Assembly (NCBI RefSeq): GCF_014196335.1
Contig: NZ_JACIDM010000003.1
Location: forward strand, 186,001-250,000
Source: Brevundimonas lenta
Lineage (GTDB): Bacteria; Pseudomonadota; Alphaproteobacteria; Caulobacterales; Caulobacteraceae
DNA length: 64,000 bases
Direction of reading: 5' to 3'
The position numbers and the translations under genes were made by a program. This document shows positions 53,269 to 62,099 of this stretch, piece by piece. The stretch's first letter is position 1. Every line of letters begins with the position of its first letter. Below the pieces are notes generated by a model that saw only the letters and a program-made list of their open reading frames with translations, was not told where the DNA came from and did no database searches.

Positions 53269-54774
53269 GTGAGCAACAAGACTTTTGACTCCTTCGGCCT
53301 GAACCCGGCCCTCCTGCAGGCGCTCGCGTCTGAAGGCTACACCACCCCGACCCCGATCCAGGCGCAGGCGATCCCTGACGTCATGGCGGGCAAGGATCTG
53401 CTGGGCATCGCCCAGACCGGCACCGGCAAGACCGCGGCCTTCGCGCTGCCGATCCTGCACCGTCTGGCCGCCAACCGCGTGGCTCCCCTGCCCCGCACCA
53501 CGCGCTGCCTCGTGCTGTCGCCGACCCGCGAACTGGCGACCCAGATCGCCGAAAGCTTCAAGACCTACGGCAAGCACCTGGGCTTCCGCGTCGCCGTGAT
53601 CTTCGGCGGCGTGAAGTACGGCGGGCAGGAACGCTCGCTGAACCAGGGCCTCGACATCCTGGTGGCCGCGCCCGGCCGTCTGCTGGATCACCTGCAGCAG
53701 AAGAACCTCGACCTGTCGTCGACCGAGATCTTCGTCCTCGACGAGGCCGACCAGATGCTGGACCTCGGCTTCATCAAGCCGATCCGCCAGATCGTGTCGC
53801 GCATCCCGGCCAAGCGCCAGAACCTGTTCTTCTCGGCCACCATGCCGTCGGAGATCGGCAAGCTGGCCGGCGAGCTGCTGAAGGACCCGGTCAAGGTTCA
53901 GGTGACGCCGCAGTCGACGACGGTGCAGCGCATCAACCAGTCGGTCATCCACGTCGAACAGGGCCGCAAGCGCGCCCTGCTGACCGAGATGTTCAGCGAT
54001 CCCGAGTACACGCGCTGCCTGGTCTTCACCAAGACCAAGCACGGCGCCGACAAGGTCGCGGCCTATCTGGAAGCGGGCGGCGTCGAAGCCGGCGCCATCC
54101 ACGGCAACAAGAGCCAGCCGCAGCGTGAACGCACCCTGGCCGCCTTCAAGGCCGGCAAGCTGCGCGTGTTGGTCGCCACCGACATCGCCGCGCGCGGCAT
54201 CGATGTGGACGGCGTCTCGCACGTCGTGAATTTCGAACTGCCCTTCGTGCCGGAAGCCTATGTGCACCGCATCGGCCGTACGGCCCGCGCGGGCGCCGAC
54301 GGCTCGGCCATCAGCTTCGTCGCCGGCGACGAGATGAAGCTGCTGAAGGACATCGAGAAGGTCACGCGCCAGAAGATCCCCTCGATCGACCGCCGCAACG
54401 ACAAGCAGCTGGGCATGCTGGACGCCTCGATCATGGCGTCGGGCGTGAAGAACAAGGCCTCGATGCCGGACGACGGCCGCGGCGACCGCCAGCAGCAGCA
54501 GCGCGGTCCGCGCAACCCGCGCCGCGACGGCGTCAAGCTGGAGGGCGGCGGTCAGCCGCACCGCGTCCGCAAGGCGGGTCCGGGCCGCGAGGCTCGTCCG
54601 ACCCCGGAACGCGCCTTCGATCCGCTGGCCCGCGAGCGGCCGCGCAACAACAGCCACAACGACCCGCGCCACTCCAGCGCGCCGGCCGTGGTGGCCAAGG
54701 AAGGCGAGATCAAGCGCCGTCCGCGTCGCCGTCGTCCGTCGAACGGCGGCCAGGGCTACGCCGCCAAGGGCTGA
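53269..54774 (+). CDS. rhlE: DEAD-box ATP-dependent RNA helicase (RhlE type)
   Basis: A 501-residue helicase starting with GTG. Motifs in order: Q motif FDSFGLNPALLQAL...TPIQ, I AQTGTGKT, Ia PTRELATQ, Ib, II DEAD (VLDEADQML), III SAT (FFSATMP), IV, V ATDIAARGID and VI HRIGRTARAG. A basic, Gln/Arg-rich disordered tail (from about residue 390, RQQQQRGPRNPRRDG... RRPRRRRPS) should bind RNA. It probably unwinds rRNA or mRNA structure in the cold or during RNA decay. It ends in a good intrinsic terminator. Confidence 0.95.
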   Translation: MSNKTFDSFGLNPALLQALASEGYTTPTPIQAQAIPDVMAGKDLLGIAQTGTGKTAAFALPILHRLAANRVAPLPRTTRCLVLSPTRELATQIAESFKTYGKHLGFRVAVIFGGVKYGGQERSLNQGLDILVAAPGRLLDHLQQKNLDLSSTEIFVLDEADQMLDLGFIKPIRQIVSRIPAKRQNLFFSATMPSEIGKLAGELLKDPVKVQVTPQSTTVQRINQSVIHVEQGRKRALLTEMFSDPEYTRCLVFTKTKHGADKVAAYLEAGGVEAGAIHGNKSQPQRERTLAAFKAGKLRVLVATDIAARGIDVDGVSHVVNFELPFVPEAYVHRIGRTARAGADGSAISFVAGDEMKLLKDIEKVTRQKIPSIDRRNDKQLGMLDASIMASGVKNKASMPDDGRGDRQQQQRGPRNPRRDGVKLEGGGQPHRVRKAGPGREARPTPERAFDPLARERPRNNSHNDPRHSSAPAVVAKEGEIKRRPRRRRPSNGGQGYAAKG

Positions 54775-54798
54775 GCCCCGGCGACAGGCTGAATTGAA

Positions 54799-54834
54799 GA
54801 CGGCGGGCCCCGCGAGGGACCCGCCGTTTTTCTT
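54799..54834 (+). terminator. Intrinsic terminator after rhlE
   Basis: A GC-rich stem (GACGGCGGGCCC pairing with GGGACCCGCCGT, with a one-base bulge) followed by TTTTTCTT. Confidence 0.85.
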
Positions 54835-54850
54835 GCGCGCTGCGTGGGGG

Positions 54851-56158
54851 TCAGAAGGCCCAGCGCACGGCGGCAGAGGCCACCACGCCATAACCGCTGA
54901 CATCGCCGCGCAGGTGGGTGGTCGTGGCGGCGGGGGTGCCGGAATAGAAGGTCCGGTCGCTGTGGATGTCGGCGTCCTGGAAGGCGACGTAGGTCAGGCC
55001 GGTGTCGATGGTCATCCGCTCGGACGCCTTGACCGAGGCGCCGGCCGAGAACAGCCAGCGGTCGGCGTCGGGGATGCGGGCGGTGCGCTCGTCATCGCGG
55101 GTCGGGGTCGGATCGTAGCCGATGCCGCCGCGCACGGTGAGGATGTCATCGACCTGATAATCGAAGCCGATCGCGCCGGTGGTGACGTCCTTGTAGTCCT
55201 GGACGATGGTGTCGCCGCCGCCGGGGTAGCTGACGCGGATGGCGTCGAACTCGGACCAGCCGATGCGGTTGACCTGGGCGTTGAGGGTCAGACGGTCGTT
55301 GACGGCGTAGCGAACCGAGGCCGTGGCGAACCACGGCGTGCTGAAGCTGGCCGTGCCGTCAGTGTCGACATTAGCCGGAGCGAGCGGGCCGAGCAGGCCG
55401 GTGATGGCGATGTCGCCGTCCAGCTCATGCTCGATCGACGAGCGGTAGCTGAGGCCGATGTCGAACTTGCCGGCATGAACCTGGGCGCCGGCGTTCCAGC
55501 CGAAGTCCCAGCCGTCGCCTTCCAGCGAGGAATGGCCGTCCGGCAGGGCGGGCGACAGGTTGGGCAGGGCCGAGGTGAGCTTGGCGTCGACGTGCTGGGC
55601 GTCGACGCCGACGCCGATGTCGAGCCAGTCGGTGACCTGCATGGCGCCGGTGAGGCCGGCGTCGACGGTGCGCAGCTCGGACGTCAGGGCGTCATAGCGG
55701 GCGAAGGAGGCGCGGCTGTATTTGGTCGTGAAATTGTAGGGCGCGGCGACGCTGAGGCCGACGGCGAAGCGGTCGCCGAGCGGGGTGGCGACGGCGAAGT
55801 TGGGGGCCAGGCCGCTCTCGATCGGATTGCTGGCGCTGTTCTGGCCGACGATCGGCAGGGTGGCGCCGCCGGGGTAGGTGATGCTGGAGCCGGCGTTCTG
55901 GACGTCGGAGCGCAGCAGCAGGCCGTGCAGGCCGAAGGACGCCTCGCGCCCGCTGCGGGCGATGGCGGCGGGGTTCCACCACAGGGAGGCGACGCCGCGG
56001 TCGGCGCCCTCGCCCGAGTAGGCGCGGCCGGCGGCGCGGGCCGACTGTTCCTGGAGATAGAAGGAGCCGGCCTGCGAAGGCGTGGCGACGGCGGCGGCGA
56101 GCAGCAGGGCCGCGGCGGCGCCGCAGCCGCCCGCGAGGGAGGTCCTGGAAATGATCAT
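54851..56158 (-). CDS. OmpP1/FadL-family outer membrane transport protein
   Basis: About 435 residues from the ATG at 56158 (MIISRTSLAGGCGAAAALL); an ATG at 56179 adds seven residues. The signal peptide ends near TPSQAG. The mature N-terminus GSFYLQEQSARAAGRAYSGEGA is the FadL hatch signature, followed by alternating amphipathic beta-strands and a C-terminal aromatic residue (VRWAF) as in outer-membrane barrels. It imports long-chain fatty acids or hydrophobic aromatics. It is divergent from an intradiol-type dioxygenase gene, hinting at a shared aromatic substrate. Confidence 0.92.
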   Translation of the reverse strand: MIISRTSLAGGCGAAAALLLAAAVATPSQAGSFYLQEQSARAAGRAYSGEGADRGVASLWWNPAAIARSGREASFGLHGLLLRSDVQNAGSSITYPGGATLPIVGQNSASNPIESGLAPNFAVATPLGDRFAVGLSVAAPYNFTTKYSRASFARYDALTSELRTVDAGLTGAMQVTDWLDIGVGVDAQHVDAKLTSALPNLSPALPDGHSSLEGDGWDFGWNAGAQVHAGKFDIGLSYRSSIEHELDGDIAITGLLGPLAPANVDTDGTASFSTPWFATASVRYAVNDRLTLNAQVNRIGWSEFDAIRVSYPGGGDTIVQDYKDVTTGAIGFDYQVDDILTVRGGIGYDPTPTRDDERTARIPDADRWLFSAGASVKASERMTIDTGLTYVAFQDADIHSDRTFYSGTPAATTTHLRGDVSGYGVVASAAVRWAF

Positions 56159-56426
56159 CAATCTGCTTTCGAACGCCATCGGGGGGAGTGCGTCGGTGGG
56201 GGGATCAGGCCGAAAGCGCGGCCTGGCGGGCCTGATGCGCGCCGCAGGACGGCCGCGCAATCGGGTCAAACCCCCCGTCGCGGCAATGTGATCAACGATA
56301 ACCTGGTCGATGAACGCGGTGCGGCGGGCGTTTCAGCGCTTCACGCGGTGTCCCGTATTTCGCGTAACACTGGATTTCGATCCGCGCCGGACCCATGGTG
56401 GCAGCCTCACGACAGGGGAGGACGGC
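56159..56426. other. Divergent promoter region between fadL-like and dioxygenase genes
   Basis: A 268-bp divergent interval. Open frames cross it on both strands but lack start signals. No clear operator palindrome was found. Confidence 0.35.
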
Positions 56427-57089
56427 ATGGCCCATGGCCTCGACCGACGGGCGCTGGTGGCGGGCGGAGCCGGCCTGATCACGCTGGGATCGCCGCTGAT
56501 CGCGCGGGCGCAGTCGGTGCTGACGCCGCCGCAGATCGAGGGGCCGTTCTATCCGTACGCCCTGCCGCCCGAGTACGACACCGACCTGGTCAAGCTGGGC
56601 GCCGGCGACGCGCGCGCGATGGGCGAGGTCACCCACCTGCTCGGCACGGTCTGGTATCCGGACGGGACGCCGATGGCCGACGCCCTGGTGGAGATCTGGC
56701 AGTGCGACGTGAACGGTCGCTATCGCCATCCGGACGACCATGAGAGCCGCACGCCCGACCTGCAGTTCCAGGGCTATGGCCGGACCACGACGGGCCGGGA
56801 CGGGACCTTCCACTTCAGGACCATCAAGCCGGTGTCCTACACGGTGACGGCGATGAGCCCTCCCCTCACCCGGGCGCCGCACGTCCATGTGGCGGTTTCG
56901 ACGCACGGCGTGCGCCGCCTGACCTCGCAACTGTACGTGGCGGGAGAGCCGCTGAACGACGGCGACATGGCGCTGGCGATGGTGGCCGACCCGGTGCAGC
57001 GCGCCGGCCTGATCCGGCCTTACGAGGACGGCGCGGCGTTCGAACCGGGCGCCCTGACAGTGCGCTACGACCTGGTGGTGATGGTCTGA
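56427..57089 (+). CDS. Exported intradiol ring-cleavage dioxygenase-like protein
   Basis: A 220-residue protein; the ATG at 56427 follows AGGGGAGG. The N-terminus (DRRALVAGGAGLITLGSPLIARAQ) is a Tat-like twin-arginine signal peptide. The body is the protocatechuate 3,4-dioxygenase fold: IEGPFYPYALPP, IWQCDVNGRYRHPDD and YGRTTTGRDGTFHFRTIKP, with ferric ligands expected to be a Tyr in NGRYRH, the Tyr in FQGYGRT and the two His in APHVHVAV. Substrate unknown. It lies opposite the FadL porin gene and has a short hairpin downstream (57098-57129). Confidence 0.88.
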   Translation: MAHGLDRRALVAGGAGLITLGSPLIARAQSVLTPPQIEGPFYPYALPPEYDTDLVKLGAGDARAMGEVTHLLGTVWYPDGTPMADALVEIWQCDVNGRYRHPDDHESRTPDLQFQGYGRTTTGRDGTFHFRTIKPVSYTVTAMSPPLTRAPHVHVAVSTHGVRRLTSQLYVAGEPLNDGDMALAMVADPVQRAGLIRPYEDGAAFEPGALTVRYDLVVMV

Positions 57090-57097
57090 TCAAGGGC

Positions 57098-57129
57098 AAC
57101 GCCCGTCGGAGGGAATTCGGCGGGCGTTG
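57098..57129 (+). terminator. Hairpin after the dioxygenase gene
   Basis: CAACGCCCG (57098-57106) pairs perfectly with CGGGCGTTG (57121-57129). There is no long T tract, so the terminator call is moderate. Confidence 0.5.
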
Positions 57130-57164
57130 TCGTGTTCAGGGAGGAGGGGGAGGGTCTGATTCCG

Positions 57165-57177
57165 ACCCTTGGCGGAC
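57165..57177. repeat. 13-bp direct repeat, left copy flanking the accessory island
   Basis: ACCCTTGGCGGAC occurs here and again at 61225-61237, bracketing the three-gene island. It could be a target-site or attachment-type duplication. Confidence 0.5.
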
Positions 57178-57509
57178 TCGCCGATAGACGGGACCGAGAG
57201 CCGCGCCTGGCTCAAAGCGGACATTTGCAACGACCGCTATAGGGCCAGCACTGGAACCTTATCTGGTGCTACTGGGCATCCAGCTACGGTGCCGCTTAGC
57301 CAGACTCCCAGCAGCGCACGTGCCTTTCCCCTCTTTGGAGGTGCTCGATCCCTGAATGCCGGAGGAGGCGGAGCGGGCACAGGAAGGCCTGTTAGCGGTC
57401 GCGAGAAAGTTAGGTGGACTCGCCGCACAGCGCGCGTGGAAGAAGTACGGTGCACGGGACGGCATCCTTTCGACAGAGATGCTGGTGATGCCTGCGGCGA
57501 TTGATGAAA
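57178..57509. other. Non-coding left shoulder of the accessory island
   Basis: About 330 bp with no supported gene. Base composition shifts to lower GC than the core genes on the left. It contains a CAAAGCGGACATTTGC stretch that resembles intergenic repeat fragments frequent in alphaproteobacteria; the inverse AATGTCCGCT recurs on the right side of the island near 61165. Confidence 0.4.
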
Positions 57510-57538
57510 ATAATCACCGCAAATGATGCGGTGATTAT
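57510..57538. promoter_or_regulatory. 29-bp palindromic operator, copy 1
   Basis: Palindrome with arms TAATCACCGCA and TGCGGTGATTA around AATGA, at 57510-57538. An identical copy occurs 56 bp downstream, and a partial half-site TTTGCGGTGA lies between them at 57547-57556. Likely bound by a DNA-binding product of the operon (inferred). Confidence 0.75.
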
Positions 57539-57565
57539 TGTTGCTATTTGCGGTGAAAGTCACCC

Positions 57566-57594
57566 ATAATCACCGCAAATGATGCGGTGATTAT
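57566..57594. promoter_or_regulatory. 29-bp palindromic operator, copy 2, overlapping the fic start
   Basis: Identical to 57510-57538. Its last two bases are the first two of the fic ATG (57593-57595), so a bound repressor would block both transcription and translation initiation. Confidence 0.75.
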
Positions 57595-58705
57595 GGCGTT
57601 GTACCTATATGAATTAGAAGGATGGCCGACGTTCCGATGGGATGCGGAACGCTTGGCCGAACCGCTTGCCGCAGTTGCTCGTAGGCAAGGCCGGTTCGCC
57701 GGTCGAATGGCGGCTTTGGGTTTCCAACTCCGGGCAGAGGCGGTTCTTGAAACCCTCACCGAGGACGTCCTCAAATCCAGCGAGATTGAAGGCGAAGTCC
57801 TCGATAAGGACCAGGTTCGCTCCTCCATCGCCCGTCGCTTGGGGATGGACATTGGCGGTCTCGTTCCGGCAGACCGGGACGTCGAAGGCGTCGTCGAGAT
57901 GATGCTCGACGCCACTCAGCGCTACGACCAGCCGCTCACCGACGACCGGCTCTTTGGTTGGCACGCCGCCCTCTTCCCCACCGGTCGTAGCGGCATGCAC
58001 AAGATCACCGTGGGCGCATGGCGGCCCGCAGAGGCCGGGCCGATGCAAGTCGTCTCCGGTCCGATGGGCCGCGAGAAGGTTCACTACGAAGCACCGGAAG
58101 CGCCGCGCCTCAACGAGGAGATGCAGACCTTCCTTGAATGGTTCGAAGGCGACCAAGGCCTCGACCTCGTCCTCAAGGCAGGCATCGCGCATCTGTGGTT
58201 CGTCACCATTCACCCGTTTGAGGATGGCAACGGCCGCATCGCGCGCGCCATCGCCGACATGAGCCTTGCTCGCTCGGAACAGAGCCCACAGCGCTTCTAT
58301 TCGATGTCGTCGCAGATCCGCTTGGAGCGGAAGGTCTATTACGAACTCCTGGAACGGACCCAGAAGGGCGACCTCGACATCACCAAATGGCTCGCTTGGT
58401 TTCTCGCGTGTCTGGACCGCGCCTTCGACGGCGCGGAGGTCATCCTATCGACGGTATTGCGCAAGGCCCGCTTCTGGGAGACCTATGCAAGCGAGCCTTT
58501 TACCGATCGTCAGCGCAAAGTGCTGAACCGGTTGCTGGACGGGTTTGAGGGCAAGCTGACCAACTCGAAATGGGCGGCGTTGGCGAAGACCTCGCCCGAC
58601 ACCGCCCTGCGAGATATCACCGACCTTCTGAAACGCGGCATCCTCGTCAAGGATGAAGGAGGCGGACGCAGCACAAGTTACTCGTTGGCAGAGGTGCAGC
58701 CATGA
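57593..58705 (+). CDS. Fic-family AMPylating protein with inhibitory motif and winged helix
   Basis: A 370-residue Fic protein (GTG at 57587 is an alternative start). The N-terminal DUF4172-like helical region carries the inhibitory [ST]-x-x-x-E-[GN] motif as SSEIEG at residues 62-67, so it is a self-inhibited class II type. The Fic core has the full active-site motif HPFEDGNGR at 207-215, with catalytic His207. The C-terminal 60 residues (FTDRQRKVLNRLLDGFEGK ... ALRDITDLLKRGILV) form a winged helix, probably binding the upstream palindromes. It transfers AMP to target hydroxyls. It overlaps the nuclease gene by 4 bp. Codon use and GC differ from neighbouring core genes, suggesting transfer. 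Confidence 0.93.
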   Translation: MALYLYELEGWPTFRWDAERLAEPLAAVARRQGRFAGRMAALGFQLRAEAVLETLTEDVLKSSEIEGEVLDKDQVRSSIARRLGMDIGGLVPADRDVEGVVEMMLDATQRYDQPLTDDRLFGWHAALFPTGRSGMHKITVGAWRPAEAGPMQVVSGPMGREKVHYEAPEAPRLNEEMQTFLEWFEGDQGLDLVLKAGIAHLWFVTIHPFEDGNGRIARAIADMSLARSEQSPQRFYSMSSQIRLERKVYYELLERTQKGDLDITKWLAWFLACLDRAFDGAEVILSTVLRKARFWETYASEPFTDRQRKVLNRLLDGFEGKLTNSKWAALAKTSPDTALRDITDLLKRGILVKDEGGGRSTSYSLAEVQP

Positions 58706-59565
58706 GCAGCGTTAGCATGATCGACATGCTCCTTATCGACGACGTGTTCGATATGAGCGGCGGCTATGTTCTGAACTTCACAGACCGAACTTTTCGGGAG
58801 TTCTTCGCCCGGGAACTACGGATCAATATCGACGATCCGAAATTCGCGACGAACGGTGCCTCAAAAGGAAAACGTCTCCGCTACTTCCTGCAAACCGCGG
58901 ACCAACCAACGGCGCTTCGCACCTTGCAAGCGCTGTGGGAGTATCGGGAAGCGCTCCGCATGCATGCCGGTTCTGTGGAGCGCGTAGAGAATGCGGAGCA
59001 GCGCATGAATGCGCTGATCGCACGGCTAGGAGGCGGCCCAACGGTTCGCCCGAAGCCGGAGCCGGAAGTCCCCGCCAAGACCGACGCCGGACGTATTAGG
59101 CAGCTAAGCGGGGAACTGACGGCTCTCGCAAAACTCGCCCCCCAACCGCGAGGCTATGCGTTTGAGAAGTTCCTGAAGTCGCTGTTCGACGCCTATGGGC
59201 TGCAAGGTCGAGATCCGTTCCGCATCCGGGGTGAGCAGATCGACGGGAGCTTCGAACTCAGTCACGAGACCTACCTCCTAGAGGCTAAATGGCAGAACGC
59301 ATTTGTCGGCGCAGCCGACCTCTATGCGTTCAATGGCAAGGTCGAAGAGAAAGCCGCTTGGGCACGCGGCCTCTTCATCAGCTATTGTGGTTTCTCGGAA
59401 GATGGGCTGCACGCTTTCGGGCGCGGGAAACGACTGATTTGCATGGACGGCCTGGACCTGTCCGAAACGCTCATGGGCGGTCTGTCTTTGACGGATGTAC
59501 TTAGGCGAAAAGTTCGCCGCGCCGCAGAGACAGGCCAACCTTTCGTGCGTGTCCGGGACCTATAG
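58702..59565 (+). CDS. PD-(D/E)xK restriction endonuclease-like protein
   Basis: A 287-residue soluble protein. The N-terminal 90 residues (DDVFDMSGGYVLNFTDRTFREFF, SKGKRLRYFLQ) form a helical domain that I recall from defence-type nucleases. A linker rich in Pro/Glu/Lys (113-127) leads to a nuclease fold with Glu155 (GYAFEKFLKSLF), Asp181 (EQIDGSFE) and Glu194-x-Lys196 (YLLEAKW), the complete PD-(D/E)xK pattern. The following GLFISYCGFSEDGLHAF strand-helix is typical of Mrr-like proteins. There is no methyltransferase nearby, so it is not a classical restriction-modification pair. Start overlaps fic (ATGA); the RES gene follows after 1 bp. Confidence 0.88.
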   Translation: MSSVSMIDMLLIDDVFDMSGGYVLNFTDRTFREFFARELRINIDDPKFATNGASKGKRLRYFLQTADQPTALRTLQALWEYREALRMHAGSVERVENAEQRMNALIARLGGGPTVRPKPEPEVPAKTDAGRIRQLSGELTALAKLAPQPRGYAFEKFLKSLFDAYGLQGRDPFRIRGEQIDGSFELSHETYLLEAKWQNAFVGAADLYAFNGKVEEKAAWARGLFISYCGFSEDGLHAFGRGKRLICMDGLDLSETLMGGLSLTDVLRRKVRRAAETGQPFVRVRDL

Positions 59566-59566
59566 C

Positions 59567-61018
59567 ATGGAGCACTTGGGCGACATCGGCGAAGATGGCG
59601 ATACCGACAACCGGGTATGCCACGCCTGCATCGGGGATTCTCAGCTGAACAGCGAGATCAGACGGTACGGTCGTCCAGCGCCCTGCGCATACTGCGGTAA
59701 CACGCGGCTACGCACCGTCTCCATTCCGCAATTGGCCCGGCGGATCGATCCGGTTTATCGAATGATGGTTGGCTTTGGCGAGCAGGAGCCGGATTTTGAT
59801 CCGGACAGCGACAACGTCCATTGGATTATTCGTGGCGACACCCCGAGCCAATTGATCGGCGACATGATCGAGTGCGCCGACACCACGATCGCCGAAGATA
59901 TCGTTGAACAGCTTGGCTCCGATCACTCCTATTCGATCGGCATGGGGGAGGATCAGGATTGGTATGACGAAAGCTCGGATGTGTTCGTCGTGGAGACGCC
60001 CGACGACCCCGAATTTCGGATGGCGTGGGAGTCTTTCTGCCATTCAGTGAAACACGAGCGACGCTTTTTCGGCGATGGGGCTATCGCTCTTCTGGACAAG
60101 ATTCTCGGGCCGATCCTGGAAGGGCGGCAGAGGCTCTTCCGTGGCGTTGTTCGATCCATCGGCCCAGAGGACGAAGAACGTTTCATATACCGGGGTCGCC
60201 TCGCCAACGATGAAGCCGCCCGCAAACGCATCTATGCAGCGCCTATCGCCGAACTGTCCGCCCCCCCCGCTGCCTACGCAACGGCAGGGCGGATGAATTC
60301 CGCCGGCATCAGCGTCTTCTACGGCAGCGCGGATGTGGAGACAGCCGTAGCCGAGCTTCGCGTGCCGGTCGGCGGCATCGCCGTGGTCGGTCGATTTGAA
60401 ATCACCCGCCCCCTTCGCCTGCTTGATCTGACCAAGCTGGAGGTCATCAATAACGACCTCAGCTTCTTCCACCCCGACTATTTCACGATGCACAGCTATG
60501 CGTCGTTCCTTCGTGGCTTCCATCAGGAAATCCGAAAGCCAATCATTCCCGGCCGTGAAACACTCGAATATCTGCCAACCCAGGTGGTTGCCGAGTATCT
60601 CTGGACCAGAGGAGAACGCTCAGTCGATGGCCTGATCTTCGGCTCGTCCCAAGTCAGCGGCGATCGCACCAACATAGTGTTGTTTCCTCAGGCTAGCGGC
60701 GTCGAGAATGCCGATGCTGAGGTTCGCAGAGAGGTCGCGGGCATCTACCATTTCGGCGGCAGTGACGACGAACCCCCGGATGTCGCGGAGACCGTCTATC
60801 TCCATCCCGCACCCGCTCCTCAAGCACCGGCCAAGGAAGACCTGACCGGCTTAGGCGATGCATGGTTCGAGCCGGTTGAAGCCATACCGCAGCCAGTGGC
60901 GCAACACAGCCTCCGCCTTGACATCTCCAGTCTGACGAAGGCGGCGGTCCAAGCTATTCGGTATTCTGTCACCGAAGTTCCGGTTGAGCTTCAGGATGAG
61001 CGTGAGATGCCCTTCTAG
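59567..61018 (+). CDS. Zinc-ribbon/HEPN-RES N-terminal plus RES-domain protein (putative NAD-degrading toxin)
   Basis: A 483-residue protein starting at the ATG 59567, one base after the nuclease stop. Residues 18-43 form a zinc ribbon (Cys18, Cys21, Cys40, Cys43: VCHACIG, APCAYCGN). About 50-180 resembles the HEPN/RES N-terminal domain. About 185-380 is a RES domain with LFRGVVR, AGRMNSAGISVFYGSADVETAVAELR in pieces, and IFGSSQVSGDRTNIVLF, supplying the Arg, Glu and Ser expected of RES toxins, which in RES-Xre pairs break down NAD+. The last 100 residues are Pro/Ala-rich with no clear fold. No Xre antitoxin is present; the Fic and nuclease partners are an unusual setting. Confidence 0.88.
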   Translation: MEHLGDIGEDGDTDNRVCHACIGDSQLNSEIRRYGRPAPCAYCGNTRLRTVSIPQLARRIDPVYRMMVGFGEQEPDFDPDSDNVHWIIRGDTPSQLIGDMIECADTTIAEDIVEQLGSDHSYSIGMGEDQDWYDESSDVFVVETPDDPEFRMAWESFCHSVKHERRFFGDGAIALLDKILGPILEGRQRLFRGVVRSIGPEDEERFIYRGRLANDEAARKRIYAAPIAELSAPPAAYATAGRMNSAGISVFYGSADVETAVAELRVPVGGIAVVGRFEITRPLRLLDLTKLEVINNDLSFFHPDYFTMHSYASFLRGFHQEIRKPIIPGRETLEYLPTQVVAEYLWTRGERSVDGLIFGSSQVSGDRTNIVLFPQASGVENADAEVRREVAGIYHFGGSDDEPPDVAETVYLHPAPAPQAPAKEDLTGLGDAWFEPVEAIPQPVAQHSLRLDISSLTKAAVQAIRYSVTEVPVELQDEREMPF

Positions 61019-61265
61019 GCTATCCGCGAGGCCGTTCGCGGCTTCTGCAGGGTGAGCGTTCTGGCTCCGGCCCGCCGCCGTTCAACCCGACTCACTTCCT
61101 ACGCTTCGGTTCCGTGCAGCTGCCTGCGGGCGCGCTGGCGTGTGACCGCTTTCCTTCCGCGGACCAATGTCCGCTCCCGGCGCTCTGACGACCTCAGGCG
61201 CCGTCGACCCGATGTCAGCGAACCACCCTTGGCGGACCTGGCTGACGACTGTTCAGGACCCGCGA
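61019..61265. other. Non-coding right shoulder of the accessory island
   Basis: About 250 bp without a supported gene. It holds the right copy of the 13-bp direct repeat (61225-61237). No tRNA or integrase gene was found at either side of the island. Confidence 0.4.
61225..61237. repeat. 13-bp direct repeat, right copy flanking the accessory island
   Basis: ACCCTTGGCGGAC, identical to 57165-57177 and in the same orientation, about 4.06 kb apart. Confidence 0.5.
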
Positions 61266-61272
61266 GCCCATG

Positions 61273-61303
61273 AAAAACGCCCGCCGGATGTCTCCGGCGG
61301 GCG
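61273..61303 (-). terminator. Intrinsic terminator of ctrA
   Basis: CGCCCGCCGGA (61278-61288) pairs with TCCGGCGGGCG (61293-61303), an 11-bp perfect stem. On the minus strand it is followed by TTTTTC. Confidence 0.9.
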
Positions 61304-61329
61304 CTTCCGTATTCAGATTGTCGAGGCGA

Positions 61330-62031
<702 letters not shown>

Positions 62032-62099
62032 TGATGCCCCTCCAGGCAAAGCTTGGCCGCAAAACTGGCACACCGTTATCGGGTAACCTTGTTCGCAAG

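Noticed and set aside
53027..53272. An 81-codon ORF in the leader of the RNA helicase gene
   Set aside because: No ribosome binding site, Arg/Pro-rich composition and no family; it ends across the helicase GTG by chance.
57510..57594. The two identical 29-bp palindromes as a minimal CRISPR array
   Set aside because: Only two copies, perfectly palindromic, positioned at a promoter and overlapping a start codon, with no cas gene; an operator is the better explanation.
61019..61265. A tRNA gene as integration site at the right edge of the island
   Set aside because: No cloverleaf, TpsiC-arm consensus or CCA-like end could be found on either strand.
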